Positions 1-6,212 of a stretch of 9,930 bases of DNA are shown here, piece after piece. The stretch covers positions 5,088 to 15,017 of the forward strand of contig JAHDXX010000057.1 of assembly GCA_023384025.1 (NCBI GenBank). Reading direction: 5' to 3'. The position numbers and the translations under genes are program-made. The notes below the pieces were generated by a model that saw only the letters and a program-made list of their open reading frames with translations, was not told where the DNA came from and did no database searches. The stretch comes from Sphingomonadaceae bacterium (lineage in GTDB: Bacteria > Pseudomonadota > Alphaproteobacteria > Sphingomonadales > Sphingomonadaceae). Position 1 is the stretch's first letter. Each line of letters starts with the position of its first letter.

Positions 1-411
1 GAGGCCTTCACCGGCACGATGCCGCTGGTCCAGACCTGCGCGGAAGTCTTGCCGGTCAGGGCCGAATGGCAGCGCCTGACTGCCCGCCCGGTCAGCGCGG
101 TCACACAGGTTCACGGCCTGCCCGCTGACGGCGGGACAATCGTCCTGCCGGGCGATGCCTACACGCTCGACATTGACGCCGACGGCACCGGGCTGGTCCG
201 GGTGCTCCGCCCCGGCGCCGCAGGCCGGGTCGAGGTGCGCTACGTGGCAGGGCTCGCCAGCGCGTGGAGCGGCCTTCCCGAATCGCTGCGCCACGGCACG
301 ATCCGGCTCGCCACGCATCTCTACCGCAGCCGCGACAAGGGCGATGACGCGGCCCTGCCCGCAGCGGTCGCCGCGCTGTGGCGGCCCTGGCGCCGGGTCT
401 CGCTCGCATGA
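1..411 (+). CDS. GTA head-tail adaptor (g6-like, phiE125 gp8 family), 5' partial
   Basis: The reading frame is open from base 1, so the gene begins upstream; 136 C-terminal residues are visible. The ATG at 19 is an internal Met and not a convincing start, because coding continues before it. The visible part has a beta-rich stretch (VTQVHGLPADGG, then TIVLPGDAYTLDID) and ends in a helical segment (LPESLRHGTIRLATHLYRSR). That pattern is typical of the connector family known as phiE125 gp8 / RcGTA gp6, which forms the adaptor ring between portal and tail. The family call is from motif memory plus position: the next genes follow RcGTA order g8 to g15. The stop TGA (409-411) overlaps the next start as ATGA, which suggests translational coupling. 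Family members are around 190-200 aa, so about a third is missing. Confidence 0.75.
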   Translation, partial: EAFTGTMPLVQTCAEVLPVRAEWQRLTARPVSAVTQVHGLPADGGTIVLPGDAYTLDIDADGTGLVRVLRPGAAGRVEVRYVAGLASAWSGLPESLRHGTIRLATHLYRSRDKGDDAALPAAVAALWRPWRRVSLA

Positions 412-581
412 TCCGCGCCCGAACCGCCCTGTCGCCGCACGCCTTCGCACAGGGCCTGGCCCGCAAGGCCGCACGGCTGGCCGAGGCCCGCGCCGCAAAC
501 CGCCTGCTCGCCCGGCGCGAGGATCCGCGCCGCTGGCGCATGGCCCGGCTGCTGTGGCCGCTCTTCACGACCAAGGACTAG
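408..581 (+). CDS. Small Arg/Ala-rich protein in the g7 (stopper) position
   Basis: This 57-residue ORF starts at the ATG of the ATGA overlap with the adaptor gene and ends 3 bases before the next ATG, so it sits tightly inside the operon. The protein is strongly basic and mostly helical by composition, with many Arg and Ala residues and a C-terminal MARLLWPLFTTKD. In RcGTA this slot holds g7, the roughly 110-aa stopper of the neck. This product is half that length and I see no clear similarity to the stopper fold. It could be a highly reduced or unrelated replacement, or a small chaperone or DNA-contacting protein. An in-frame ATG at 378 would add 10 residues but lies well inside the adaptor gene, so 408 is preferred. 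That it is a real gene is inferred mainly from its spacing. Confidence 0.6.
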   Translation: MIRARTALSPHAFAQGLARKAARLAEARAANRLLARREDPRRWRMARLLWPLFTTKD

Positions 582-584
582 CCC

Positions 585-977
585 ATGGAACTCGACCTGC
601 GCGCCGCGCTGATCGCCTGGCTGCGCGCCACCCCCGCACCGCTCGATGCCCTGAACGCCATCGAGGAGGAAGCGCCGCCGCGCGCCGCGCCGCCCTGGCT
701 CGGGATTGCTGCCAGCGCCTCGGCTGACTGGAGCACCAAGGACCGGCAGGGCCGCGAGGTGCGCGTGGCGGTGGAGCTGACCACCCGCGGCGACGATCCG
801 GCAGCCGACGGCGCCCTGGTCCGCGCGCTGGGCCAGCGGATCGAAGCGCTGCCGCGCGACCATCCCCAATTCGAGGTCGCCTCGATCCTGTTCCTGCGCG
901 CCCGCGCCGAGCGGCGGGAGCGGAATGTGCGCTCGATGCTGCTCGAATACCGTTTCCGCCTGCTCGAACGACCCTGA
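585..977 (+). CDS. GTA tail terminator protein (g8-like, DUF3168)
   Basis: This 130-aa protein has the size and pattern of the DUF3168 tail terminator family (RcGTA gp8; related to lambda gpU and SPP1 gp17). It has an N-terminal helix (LRAALIAWLRA), a short loop with PPWLGIAASASADWSTKD, a strand REVRVAVELTTRGDD, a central helix (GALVRALGQRIEAL) and C-terminal strands ending NVRSMLLEYRFRLLERP. That final strand, describing the last residues of the fold, is characteristic. The family forms a ring that caps the finished tail tube and joins it to the neck. It starts 3 bases after the preceding stop (TAG, then CCC ATG), so it probably depends on coupling. It is followed by the only long gap within the cluster. 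Confidence 0.85.
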   Translation: MELDLRAALIAWLRATPAPLDALNAIEEEAPPRAAPPWLGIAASASADWSTKDRQGREVRVAVELTTRGDDPAADGALVRALGQRIEALPRDHPQFEVASILFLRARAERRERNVRSMLLEYRFRLLERP

Positions 978-981
978 TCAA

Positions 982-1129
982 TCCTCCCCGTTTTTGACGC
1001 AGTCACAAGCGGGGAGGGGGACCGCCGCCGAAGGCGGTGGTGGAGGGGCAGTTGCTGAGCTCCATACCCCTCCGCCAGCCGCCTGCGGCGTCTGCCACCT
1101 CCCCAAATGGCCTCGCAATTTGGGGAGGA
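982..1129 (+). repeat. Palindromic repeat element between g8 and g9
   Basis: This 148-bp non-coding element starts with TCCTCCCC (982-989) and ends with its exact inverted copy GGGGAGGA (1122-1129). It folds into consecutive hairpins. 983-1017 is a long stem (CCTCCCCG with CGGGGAGG, continued inward with one wobble and one mismatch). 1021-1041 is a 9-bp stem with loop GAA and one wobble. 1042-1048 (GGAGGGG) pairs with 1067-1073 (CCCCTCC). 1080-1090 is a small CGCC-TGC-GGCG hairpin. 1098-1128 is a perfect 11-bp stem (CCTCCCCAAAT with ATTTGGGGAGG). From memory, very similar CCTCCCC/GGTGGAGGGG elements are scattered in sphingomonad and related genomes and resemble REP/BIME or miniature elements; this was not checked here. 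It probably acts as an RNA structure in the operon transcript. Confidence 0.8.
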
Positions 1130-1156
1130 CCGTTTTCCTCAACCGGAGAATACCCC

Positions 1157-1564
1157 ATGACCGCCCAGAAAGGTTCCGCCTTCCTCCTCAAGATCAGCGA
1201 CGGGGCCACCCCGCCAGCCTACCAGACCGTCGCCGGGCTGCGCACCACGCAGATGTCGATCAACGGCGACACCGTGGTCGTCACCCACAAGCAATCGGGC
1301 GGCTGGCGCGACCTGCTGTCGGGCGCGGGCACGCGTTCGGTCTCGGTCGCGGCGAGCGGCATTTTCCTTGGGTCAGCCGCCGAAGCCGCAATCCGGGCCC
1401 ATGCGCTTGCCGGGACCATCGCCGACTATGAACTGAGCTTCGAGGACGGGGAGCGGCTGCAAGGCCGGTTCCTGGTCCAGCGGCTCGATTATGCCGGGGA
1501 TTTCAACGGCGAGCGCAACTACACGCTCCAGCTGGAAAGCTCCGGCGCGGTGGTGCCGGCATGA
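1157..1564 (+). CDS. GTA major tail (tube) protein (g9-like, TP901-1 family)
   Basis: This 135-aa protein is the probable tail tube subunit, equivalent to RcGTA gp9. It has the hallmarks of the phage major tail protein, TP901-1 family: an N-terminal MTAQKGSAFLLKISDG, then TVAGLRTTQMSINGDTVVVT, the segment SGGWRDLLSGAGTRSVSVAA, and a C-terminal FLVQRLDYAGDFNGERNY strand pair. The start at 1157 is supported by GGAGAA at 1145-1150, 6 bases before the ATG, and by the match of the N-terminus to the family. A longer frame using GTG at 1037 would translate the palindromic element and is rejected. Unlike its neighbours, this gene is not coupled to the one before it. It has its own ribosome-binding site behind a structured leader, which suits a protein needed in many copies. 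Its stop overlaps the next start as ATGA. Confidence 0.88.
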   Translation: MTAQKGSAFLLKISDGATPPAYQTVAGLRTTQMSINGDTVVVTHKQSGGWRDLLSGAGTRSVSVAASGIFLGSAAEAAIRAHALAGTIADYELSFEDGERLQGRFLVQRLDYAGDFNGERNYTLQLESSGAVVPA

Positions 1565-1884
1565 GCGGTGCCCAGGCCAACCCCAACCCGCTGCGGGGCG
1601 AGGCCGCGCTCACCATCGCGGGTGAATCGCGCGTACTGCGCCCCAGCTTCGCCGCGCTGGTCGCCGCCGAGGAAGAACTCGGCCCGCTGTTCGCGCTGGT
1701 CGAGCGCGCGGGCGCAGGACAGCTGGGCCTTGCCGAGATGACAGCGCTGTTCTGGCACTGCCTCATCGACCGTGGCGGCCTCACCCGCGATGCGGTGGGC
1801 GAAGCGGTGGTCAGTCTCGGCCTCGCCGCCTGTGCCGTGCCGCTGCGCGCGCTGCTGGGTGCGATCCTGCAGGGGCGGGGGTGA
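1561..1884 (+). CDS. GTA gp10 family protein (probable tail assembly chaperone)
   Basis: This 107-aa protein matches the GTA_gp10 pattern. It has an N-terminal NPLRGEAALTIAGESRVLRP segment, in which the gene product of the tail region is described as a substrate, then FAALVAAEEELGPLFALVER, a helix with LAEMTALFWHCLI, and a C-terminal helical part (VPLRALLGAIL). It lies between the tube and tape-measure genes, the position of the tail assembly chaperones in siphophages (lambda G and GT), so a chaperone role for the tape measure is likely by position. The ATG is in an ATGA overlap with g9, and the stop is in a GTGA overlap with the next gene. The last codons form a run of five G directly before the UGA, noted separately as a possible slip site. 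Confidence 0.85.
   Translation: MSGAQANPNPLRGEAALTIAGESRVLRPSFAALVAAEEELGPLFALVERAGAGQLGLAEMTALFWHCLIDRGGLTRDAVGEAVVSLGLAACAVPLRALLGAILQGRG
1877..1884 (+). other. Possible -1 ribosomal slip site at the gp10 / small chaperone junction
   Basis: The last sense codons of the gp10 gene are CGG GGG followed by TGA, giving five consecutive G at 1877-1881. A ribosome with Gly-tRNA on GGG (1879-1881) could move back one base onto an identical GGG (1878-1880) and continue at 1881 in the frame of the next gene, making a fusion of about 170 aa. The run is not a canonical X XXY YYZ heptamer, and the same overlap can serve simple reinitiation at GTG 1881. This is inference from the layout. Confidence 0.25.
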
Positions 1885-2075
1885 GCGATACACTTGCCGG
1901 GCAGGCTGTCCGCCTCTTCCCCCTCGCCACCCGGGCGCTGGGCTGGGCGCCCGACACCTTCTGGGCTGCCACCCCGGCCGATCTCGCCATGGCGCTCGCC
2001 GACCCTGCGGCACCGCCTTCCGGCCTGACCCGCGCCGAATTCGACCGCATGCTGGAGACCGACGACCATGGATGA
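1881..2075 (+). CDS. Small phage tail assembly chaperone (RcGTA rcc01693-like, g10.1 position)
   Basis: This 64-aa protein starts with GTG at 1881, overlapping the gp10 stop as GTGA. It contains FPLATRALGWAPDTFWAAT, then PADLAMALADP, and ends LTRAEFDRMLETDDHG. The WxPxxFWxATPxDL core and the terminal R..F..ML segment are typical of the small tail assembly chaperone family found just before the tape measure in GTA clusters and related prophages. Its inferred role is to coat or guide the tape measure during tail polymerisation, together with gp10. Its end overlaps the tape-measure start by 8 bases (ATG at 2068, stop at 2073-2075), so the two are probably co-translated. No separate ribosome-binding site is needed at either junction. 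Confidence 0.8.
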   Translation: MSDTLAGQAVRLFPLATRALGWAPDTFWAATPADLAMALADPAAPPSGLTRAEFDRMLETDDHG

Positions 2076-2655
2076 TGAGATCGACCGCCTGCTGGTGGAC
2101 GTACGCGCCAGCACCACCGGGTTCGAAGCCGATATCGCCCGCATGCGCGGCAGCTTCGACAACACCCTGCTGGACGGATTTGCCCAGGCCGGCGGCGTGC
2201 TGGAACGCGGGCTGCTGTCCGCCATCCGGCGCGGCAGCCTCGGCTTCGACGACTTGCGCCGGATCGCGGTGCAGGCGCTCGACCAGATCGCCGCGCACGC
2301 GCTGCAGATGGGGCTCGATTCGATCCTTGGCGGGATCGGCGGCGGGGCCGGTGGCGGGCAGGGCGGCGGCGGGTTGCTCGGCGGCCTGCTTGGCGCGGTG
2401 TTCGGTCTGCCCGGGCGCGCCACCGGCGGTCCGGTCGCGCCGGGGCGCGGCTATCTGGTCGGCGAGCGCGGCCCGGAACTGTTCGTGCCGACCAGCGCCG
2501 GAAGGGTCGAACCATCCGTGCCCGGCGGTGCCCCGCGCGAAGTGCGTGTGGCGATCACGCTCAACCAGCCACGCGGAGCTTCTGCCCCGGCCTCGCTCCA
2601 GCGCTCGTCGCGCCAGGTCGCCAGTGCAGTGCGCCGCGCGCTGGCATCGTACTGA
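2068..2655 (+). CDS. Short tail tape measure protein (g11-like)
   Basis: This 195-aa protein is the probable tape measure, equivalent to RcGTA gp11, which is similarly short. Residues 1-85 are helical and amphipathic (LLVDVRASTTGFEADIARM, then IAVQALDQIAAHALQMGLD). Residues 88-113 form a Gly-rich, hydrophobic low-complexity stretch, a possible membrane-active segment. Residues 118-141 carry the conserved signature ATGGPVAPGRGYLVGERGPE followed by LFVP, seen in many tape measures and minor tail proteins. The C-terminal part ends with QVASAVRRALASY. In phages this protein sets tail length and is ejected ahead of DNA; its small size predicts a short tail. The start lies inside the preceding gene. 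The stop TGA is part of the TGAGGAA ribosome-binding site of the next gene. Confidence 0.85.
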   Translation: MDDEIDRLLVDVRASTTGFEADIARMRGSFDNTLLDGFAQAGGVLERGLLSAIRRGSLGFDDLRRIAVQALDQIAAHALQMGLDSILGGIGGGAGGGQGGGGLLGGLLGAVFGLPGRATGGPVAPGRGYLVGERGPELFVPTSAGRVEPSVPGGAPREVRVAITLNQPRGASAPASLQRSSRQVASAVRRALASY

Positions 2656-2666
2656 GGAACCTCGCC

Positions 2667-4988
2667 ATGGCATTCTGGCTCGCCAAGCACCGCACCGGGC
2701 AGGACAGCGGCTACATCCAGCGGTTCGACCCCCGCTTCTGGACGGTCAATTTCCCCCGCCCGATGATGGCCAGCGTCACCACGACCGGGCCGGACAGCCT
2801 GCGGGTGGATTGCGAGTTCCACCATGAGGGCGAACTCGCCGGGCTCATCTGGGAAAGCGAGGACACCCTCGACCACCCGCTGCTGCGCTACGACACGGTG
2901 CGCGACTATGCCCATTGCGTGCTGCGGTTCCGCTGGCGTTCCGGCGGGCTGATCCCGCTTGATGCACCCAACGGTCCGACCCTGACGATCGAAGGCGAGG
3001 ACGCTTCGGGCACACAGCGGACCTGGTTCGTCCGGTTGTGGAACTATGCCAGCGGCAGCCCGACCGATGCGACCATCGAACTGCCGTTTTCGAGCCTCGC
3101 TGCCGGATGGAGCCTGCCCGGCGAACCCGTCTGGCCCCGTGCGATCGGGCGGATGTTCATCTCGCTGGTCCCGCCCGGCTATGTTGCCGGCAGCACCGCC
3201 CGGCTGGCCGCTCGCGCCAATGGCTGGGCCGAGATGCATGACATTTCCTGCGACGGCCGGAACGCGGTCATCGCGATCGGCGATGCGGTGCTGCCCCCGC
3301 ACGGAACCGGCATCTGCACCGCCTACGACGACAGCTTCAACCAGACCCCGGCACGCCTGCTGCGCACCATGGAGCAGCTCGGCTATCGCGGCAGCTTTGT
3401 CCATTACGTCGGCATGAGCCACTATTACCGCGTCCGCCCGGTCGGCGCGCGGATGGAAGTGAACAGCCTGTGCGAGCTGGCGGAGCCGGCCAGCGTCTGG
3501 CACCTCGACCTGTTCCGGCGCGCGCTTGCCGCCGGGTTCCAGCCGATCCCGTCGCTGTCGTACGAACTGCTGGAACAGAACTGCCCCCCGGCCTGGATGC
3601 AGCGCGCCCACGACGGATCGCCCGCGCTGACAGGATGGTCACCGCCGTCGGCATTGCTGAGCCCGGCCAACACCACGGTGGTCAACTTCCTGCGCAATGC
3701 CTTTGCGCGGCTGGTTCGCCTGCTCGCTGATGCCGGCGCGCCGCAGGTGCTGCAGATCGGCGAGCCGTGGTGGTGGGTCATGGCTGATGGGCGGATCTGC
3801 CTCTACGATGATGCCGCGCGCGCGCGCTTCGGCGGCAACCCGGCAGTGATCGCCGACATGCGCGCCCCGCTGACGGCGGCGCAGAAGGCCCTGCTCGATA
3901 CAGCCGGTTCCGTGCTGGCCCAGTCGACCAGCGCGATCCGCCACCGTGTCATTATGGAAGCGGGGCCTGCCGCGCAGGTCCGGCTGCTGGTCTTCACGCC
4001 GACCGTGCTCGACCCGGCGATGCCGGAACTCTATCGCGCCAACCTGCCCCGCGCCTGGAACTGGCCGCTGTACGACGGGCTGCAGCTGGAAGACTACGAC
4101 TGGCTGACCGGCGGTCACGAGGCCGATCGGCGCACAGCATGGGATTTCGCGGTCCAGCGGCTCGCCTATCCGCAGGACCGGACCGAGTACCTCGCCGGTT
4201 TCGTGCTGCTGCCGGAGCAGGCTGACAGCCACTGGCGCGCGATCGATGCGGCGCTCGACAGCGCGCCGATGCGCGACCTGCCGCGCCGCTATGGCTGGGC
4301 GCTGCCGCAGGTCGCGCGCGACGGATACACCCGCCTTCCCCCACCCAGCGAGGAACCCATGGACGCCTTCGACGACGTGCTCTACCCGCTCGCGCCCGGC
4401 CGCGACGTGTCGGCCAGCCCCGAATTCTCCACCACGGTCGCGGTCACCGCTTCGGGCCATGAACGGCGCAACACCCTGTGGAGCGACGCGCGGATGAGCT
4501 ACGACGTCGGCCCCGGCATCCGGTCCGAAGCCGAACTGTCCGTGTTGTTGCAGTTCTTCCGCGCCCGGCGGGGGGCGGCCCGCGGCTTCCGCTTTGCCGA
4601 CCCGTTCGACTGCAGCTCGAACGCGATGACGGGAGTACCCGGGCCAGCAGACCAGCTTCTCGGCACCGGTGACGGGCAGAGCGCGCGTTTCCCGCTGGTC
4701 AAACGCTATGGCACCGGCAGCGATGCCCAGGTGCGGCGGATCACCCGGCCCCGCAGCGGCTCCGTCTCGGTCAGCGTCGGCGGCACACAGGCAAGCGGCT
4801 GGACTCTGGACGAAGGAGGCGTGGTCGTGTTCAGCGCGGCTCCGCCTGCCGGAGCCGAGGTCAGGGCCGGATTCCTGTTCGACGTGCCGGTCCGGTTCGC
4901 CGAAGACCGCCTGACCGTGGCCGGCGCGGCCTTCGCTGCGGGCGAGGTGCCGAGCGTGCCGCTCATCGAAGTGCGCGAGGCGTCATGA
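2667..4988 (+). CDS. Fusion: TIM-barrel/carbohydrate-active-like module + GTA distal tail protein (g12, DUF2460)
   Basis: This 773-aa protein is far longer than RcGTA gp12 (about 210 aa). Residues 565-773 are the DUF2460 distal tail module: MDAFDDVLYPLAPG, then HERRNTLWSDARMSYDVGPG, LLQFFRARRGAARGFRF and the C-terminal VPLIEVREAS. This module forms the ring that ends the tail tube. Residues 1-about 210 look beta-rich and sandwich-like (IWESEDTLDHPLLRYD, TWFVRLWNYASGS). Residues about 213-550 look like a TIM-barrel glycosidase-type fold, with strand-like SFVHYVGMSHYY (243-254), GFQPIPSLSYELLEQ (290-304), VLQIGEPWWWV (361-371) and LQLEDYDW (472-479). E366 (GEP, compare the NEP of clan GH-A) and E475 are candidate acid/base and nucleophile; enzymatic activity is not shown. 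A PPPSEEP linker joins the parts. The start is supported by GAGGAA at 2654-2659. I recall similar long sphingomonad proteins being named non-contractile tail sheath, unverified. Confidence 0.82.
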   Translation: MAFWLAKHRTGQDSGYIQRFDPRFWTVNFPRPMMASVTTTGPDSLRVDCEFHHEGELAGLIWESEDTLDHPLLRYDTVRDYAHCVLRFRWRSGGLIPLDAPNGPTLTIEGEDASGTQRTWFVRLWNYASGSPTDATIELPFSSLAAGWSLPGEPVWPRAIGRMFISLVPPGYVAGSTARLAARANGWAEMHDISCDGRNAVIAIGDAVLPPHGTGICTAYDDSFNQTPARLLRTMEQLGYRGSFVHYVGMSHYYRVRPVGARMEVNSLCELAEPASVWHLDLFRRALAAGFQPIPSLSYELLEQNCPPAWMQRAHDGSPALTGWSPPSALLSPANTTVVNFLRNAFARLVRLLADAGAPQVLQIGEPWWWVMADGRICLYDDAARARFGGNPAVIADMRAPLTAAQKALLDTAGSVLAQSTSAIRHRVIMEAGPAAQVRLLVFTPTVLDPAMPELYRANLPRAWNWPLYDGLQLEDYDWLTGGHEADRRTAWDFAVQRLAYPQDRTEYLAGFVLLPEQADSHWRAIDAALDSAPMRDLPRRYGWALPQVARDGYTRLPPPSEEPMDAFDDVLYPLAPGRDVSASPEFSTTVAVTASGHERRNTLWSDARMSYDVGPGIRSEAELSVLLQFFRARRGAARGFRFADPFDCSSNAMTGVPGPADQLLGTGDGQSARFPLVKRYGTGSDAQVRRITRPRSGSVSVSVGGTQASGWTLDEGGVVVFSAAPPAGAEVRAGFLFDVPVRFAEDRLTVAGAAFAAGEVPSVPLIEVREAS
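4351..4361 (+). promoter_or_regulatory. Possible internal translation start for stand-alone g12 (DUF2460)
   Basis: AGGAA (4351-4355) lies 3 bases before an in-frame ATG at 4359-4361, which encodes Met565 of the fusion. This Met coincides with the expected first residue of ordinary gp12 proteins. Starting here would give a 209-aa product ending at 4988, close to the usual family length. The spacing is short for a strong site. It is either a working internal start or a relic of the gene before fusion. Confidence 0.35.
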
Positions 4989-5800
4989 GCCGGGTGTTCC
5001 GCGCCGGTGAGCTCGAAGGCATTGCCACGTTCTGGCGCCTCTACCGCCGCGACGGGGTGGCTCTCGCCTTCGTCAGCCACGACCGCGACCTGTGGTTCGA
5101 CGGCATGTTGCACCGCGCAGCGCCCGGCATGGTCCCCAGCGCCATCCGGCGCAGCGCCCGCCTTGATGACGACAGCGCCGAAGTCGAAGGTGCCCTCACC
5201 CATGACAGCATCGACGCAGCGGACCTGCGTCGCGGCCGGTTCGACGGGGCTGGTGTTGCCATGGGCGTGGTCGACTGGGAAACGCTGGAGAGCACCGTGC
5301 TCTATCGCGGCACGCTGGGCCGGATTTCAGTTTCGGACGGGCGCTTCAGCGCGGATCTGCGTTCGGCCAAGGCCGCGCTTGATGTCGACCCGGTGCCGCG
5401 CACCAGCCCGCTTTGCCGCGCGCAGTTCTGCGGCCCGGGTTGCGGGCTGAGTGCCGCCCGCCATACGGTAACCGCCGTGGTCAATGCCTGGTCCGATCCG
5501 GATGAGAGGATCGGCTTTGCCGCGATCGACCCCGGCCTCTTCCGCCATGGCACGCTGGTCTGGCTTGACGGTCCGCTAGCCGGTTTGCGGGCGCGGGTGG
5601 TGGATGCCAATCCCGCCGGGCTGGTCATCGACCGGCCACTGGATACGCCGCCCGCGCCCGGCACCCGTGCCCGGCTGACCGAAGGATGCGACCGGACCCT
5701 GGCAACCTGCGCAAGCCGCTTCGCCAACCACCGCAACTTCAGGGGCGAACCCTACCTGCCAGGCAACGATCTGGTGGCCCGCTATCCGGGCGCGCAATGA
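4985..5800 (+). CDS. GTA baseplate hub protein (g13-like, DUF2163 / phage BR0599 family)
   Basis: This 271-aa protein matches the DUF2163 family with a BR0599-type C-terminal domain, equivalent to RcGTA gp13, the hub joining the distal tail ring to the tip. The N-terminal half is beta-rich, with ATFWRLYRRDGVALAFVSHD and DLWFDGMLHRAAPGMVPSAI. The C-terminal half holds a cysteine set: C144, C149 and C153 (CRAQFCGPGC), then C235 and C242 (GCDRTLATC), followed by the conserved FANHRNFRGEPYLPGND. Lambda gpL, a related hub, binds an iron-sulphur cluster through cysteines. Metal binding here is therefore a family-based inference. The start is in an ATGA overlap with the g12 fusion and the end in an ATGA overlap with the peptidase, so the three are probably translated as a coupled baseplate set. 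Confidence 0.88.
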   Translation: MSRVFRAGELEGIATFWRLYRRDGVALAFVSHDRDLWFDGMLHRAAPGMVPSAIRRSARLDDDSAEVEGALTHDSIDAADLRRGRFDGAGVAMGVVDWETLESTVLYRGTLGRISVSDGRFSADLRSAKAALDVDPVPRTSPLCRAQFCGPGCGLSAARHTVTAVVNAWSDPDERIGFAAIDPGLFRHGTLVWLDGPLAGLRARVVDANPAGLVIDRPLDTPPAPGTRARLTEGCDRTLATCASRFANHRNFRGEPYLPGNDLVARYPGAQ

Positions 5801-6207
5801 CAGGCGGGCAAGGCATCGCCGATGCCGCATGTGCTCTGATCGGCACCCCGTTCCGTCTCCATGGCCGCGACCCGGTGAACGGGGTCGATTGCGTCGGGCT
5901 GGTCGCCTGCGCTCTGGAAAGCGCCGGCACGGCAGTCGCAACGCCGACCGGATACCGCCTGCACAACCGCACGATCGGGCACTGGCTCGCCTTTGCCGTA
6001 CGGGCGGGTCTGGTGCCGTGCAGCGGTCCGGTTAGCCCCGGCGACATCCTGCTGGTCGAGCCTGGGCCGTGGCAACACCACCTGCTGGTTGCCGCAAGAG
6101 ACGACAGTTTCATCCATGCCCATGCCGGGCTGGGCCGCGTCGTGGCCATGCCCGGCCCCCTGCCCTGGGCGGTGCGGCATCGCTGGCGCCGCCGTTTGAA
6201 AGGTTGA
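5797..6207 (+). CDS. NlpC/P60 cell-wall peptidase (g14-like)
   Basis: This 136-aa protein is an NlpC/P60-type cysteine peptidase, equivalent to RcGTA gp14, which cuts peptidoglycan peptides as the particle enters the recipient. The catalytic Cys is C32 in NGVDCVGLVACAL. The catalytic His is in PWQHHLLVA (H94 or H95), and the polar third residue is probably in SFIHAHAG (H107 or H109). GTPFRLHGRDP before the Cys and the SPGDILLV strand before the His are typical of the fold. The start at 5797 is chosen from the ATGA overlap with g13 and because the conserved domain begins within a few residues; an upstream in-frame ATG (5686) would run over the g13 C-terminus. No signal peptide is seen, as expected for a particle-borne enzyme. 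The basic end (RHRWRRRLKG) may help binding to the baseplate or the envelope. Confidence 0.9.
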   Translation: MTGGQGIADAACALIGTPFRLHGRDPVNGVDCVGLVACALESAGTAVATPTGYRLHNRTIGHWLAFAVRAGLVPCSGPVSPGDILLVEPGPWQHHLLVAARDDSFIHAHAGLGRVVAMPGPLPWAVRHRWRRRLKG

Positions 6208-6212
6208 ATGCA

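Noticed and set aside
1037..1156. Upstream GTG start extending the major tail protein by 40 residues
   Set aside because: The extension would translate the palindromic repeat element. The ATG at 1157 has a good ribosome-binding site and fits the family N-terminus.
1503..3611. Several long minus-strand frames (1503-2423, 1519-2673, 2451-3611)
   Set aside because: They are antisense to well-supported GTA tail genes, overlap each other and show low-complexity Arg/Pro/Ala-rich translations.
6069..6212. Upstream start for the tip protein at 6069
   Set aside because: It lies inside the peptidase gene in another frame. The ATG at 6213 matches the conserved N-terminus and has AAAGG upstream.
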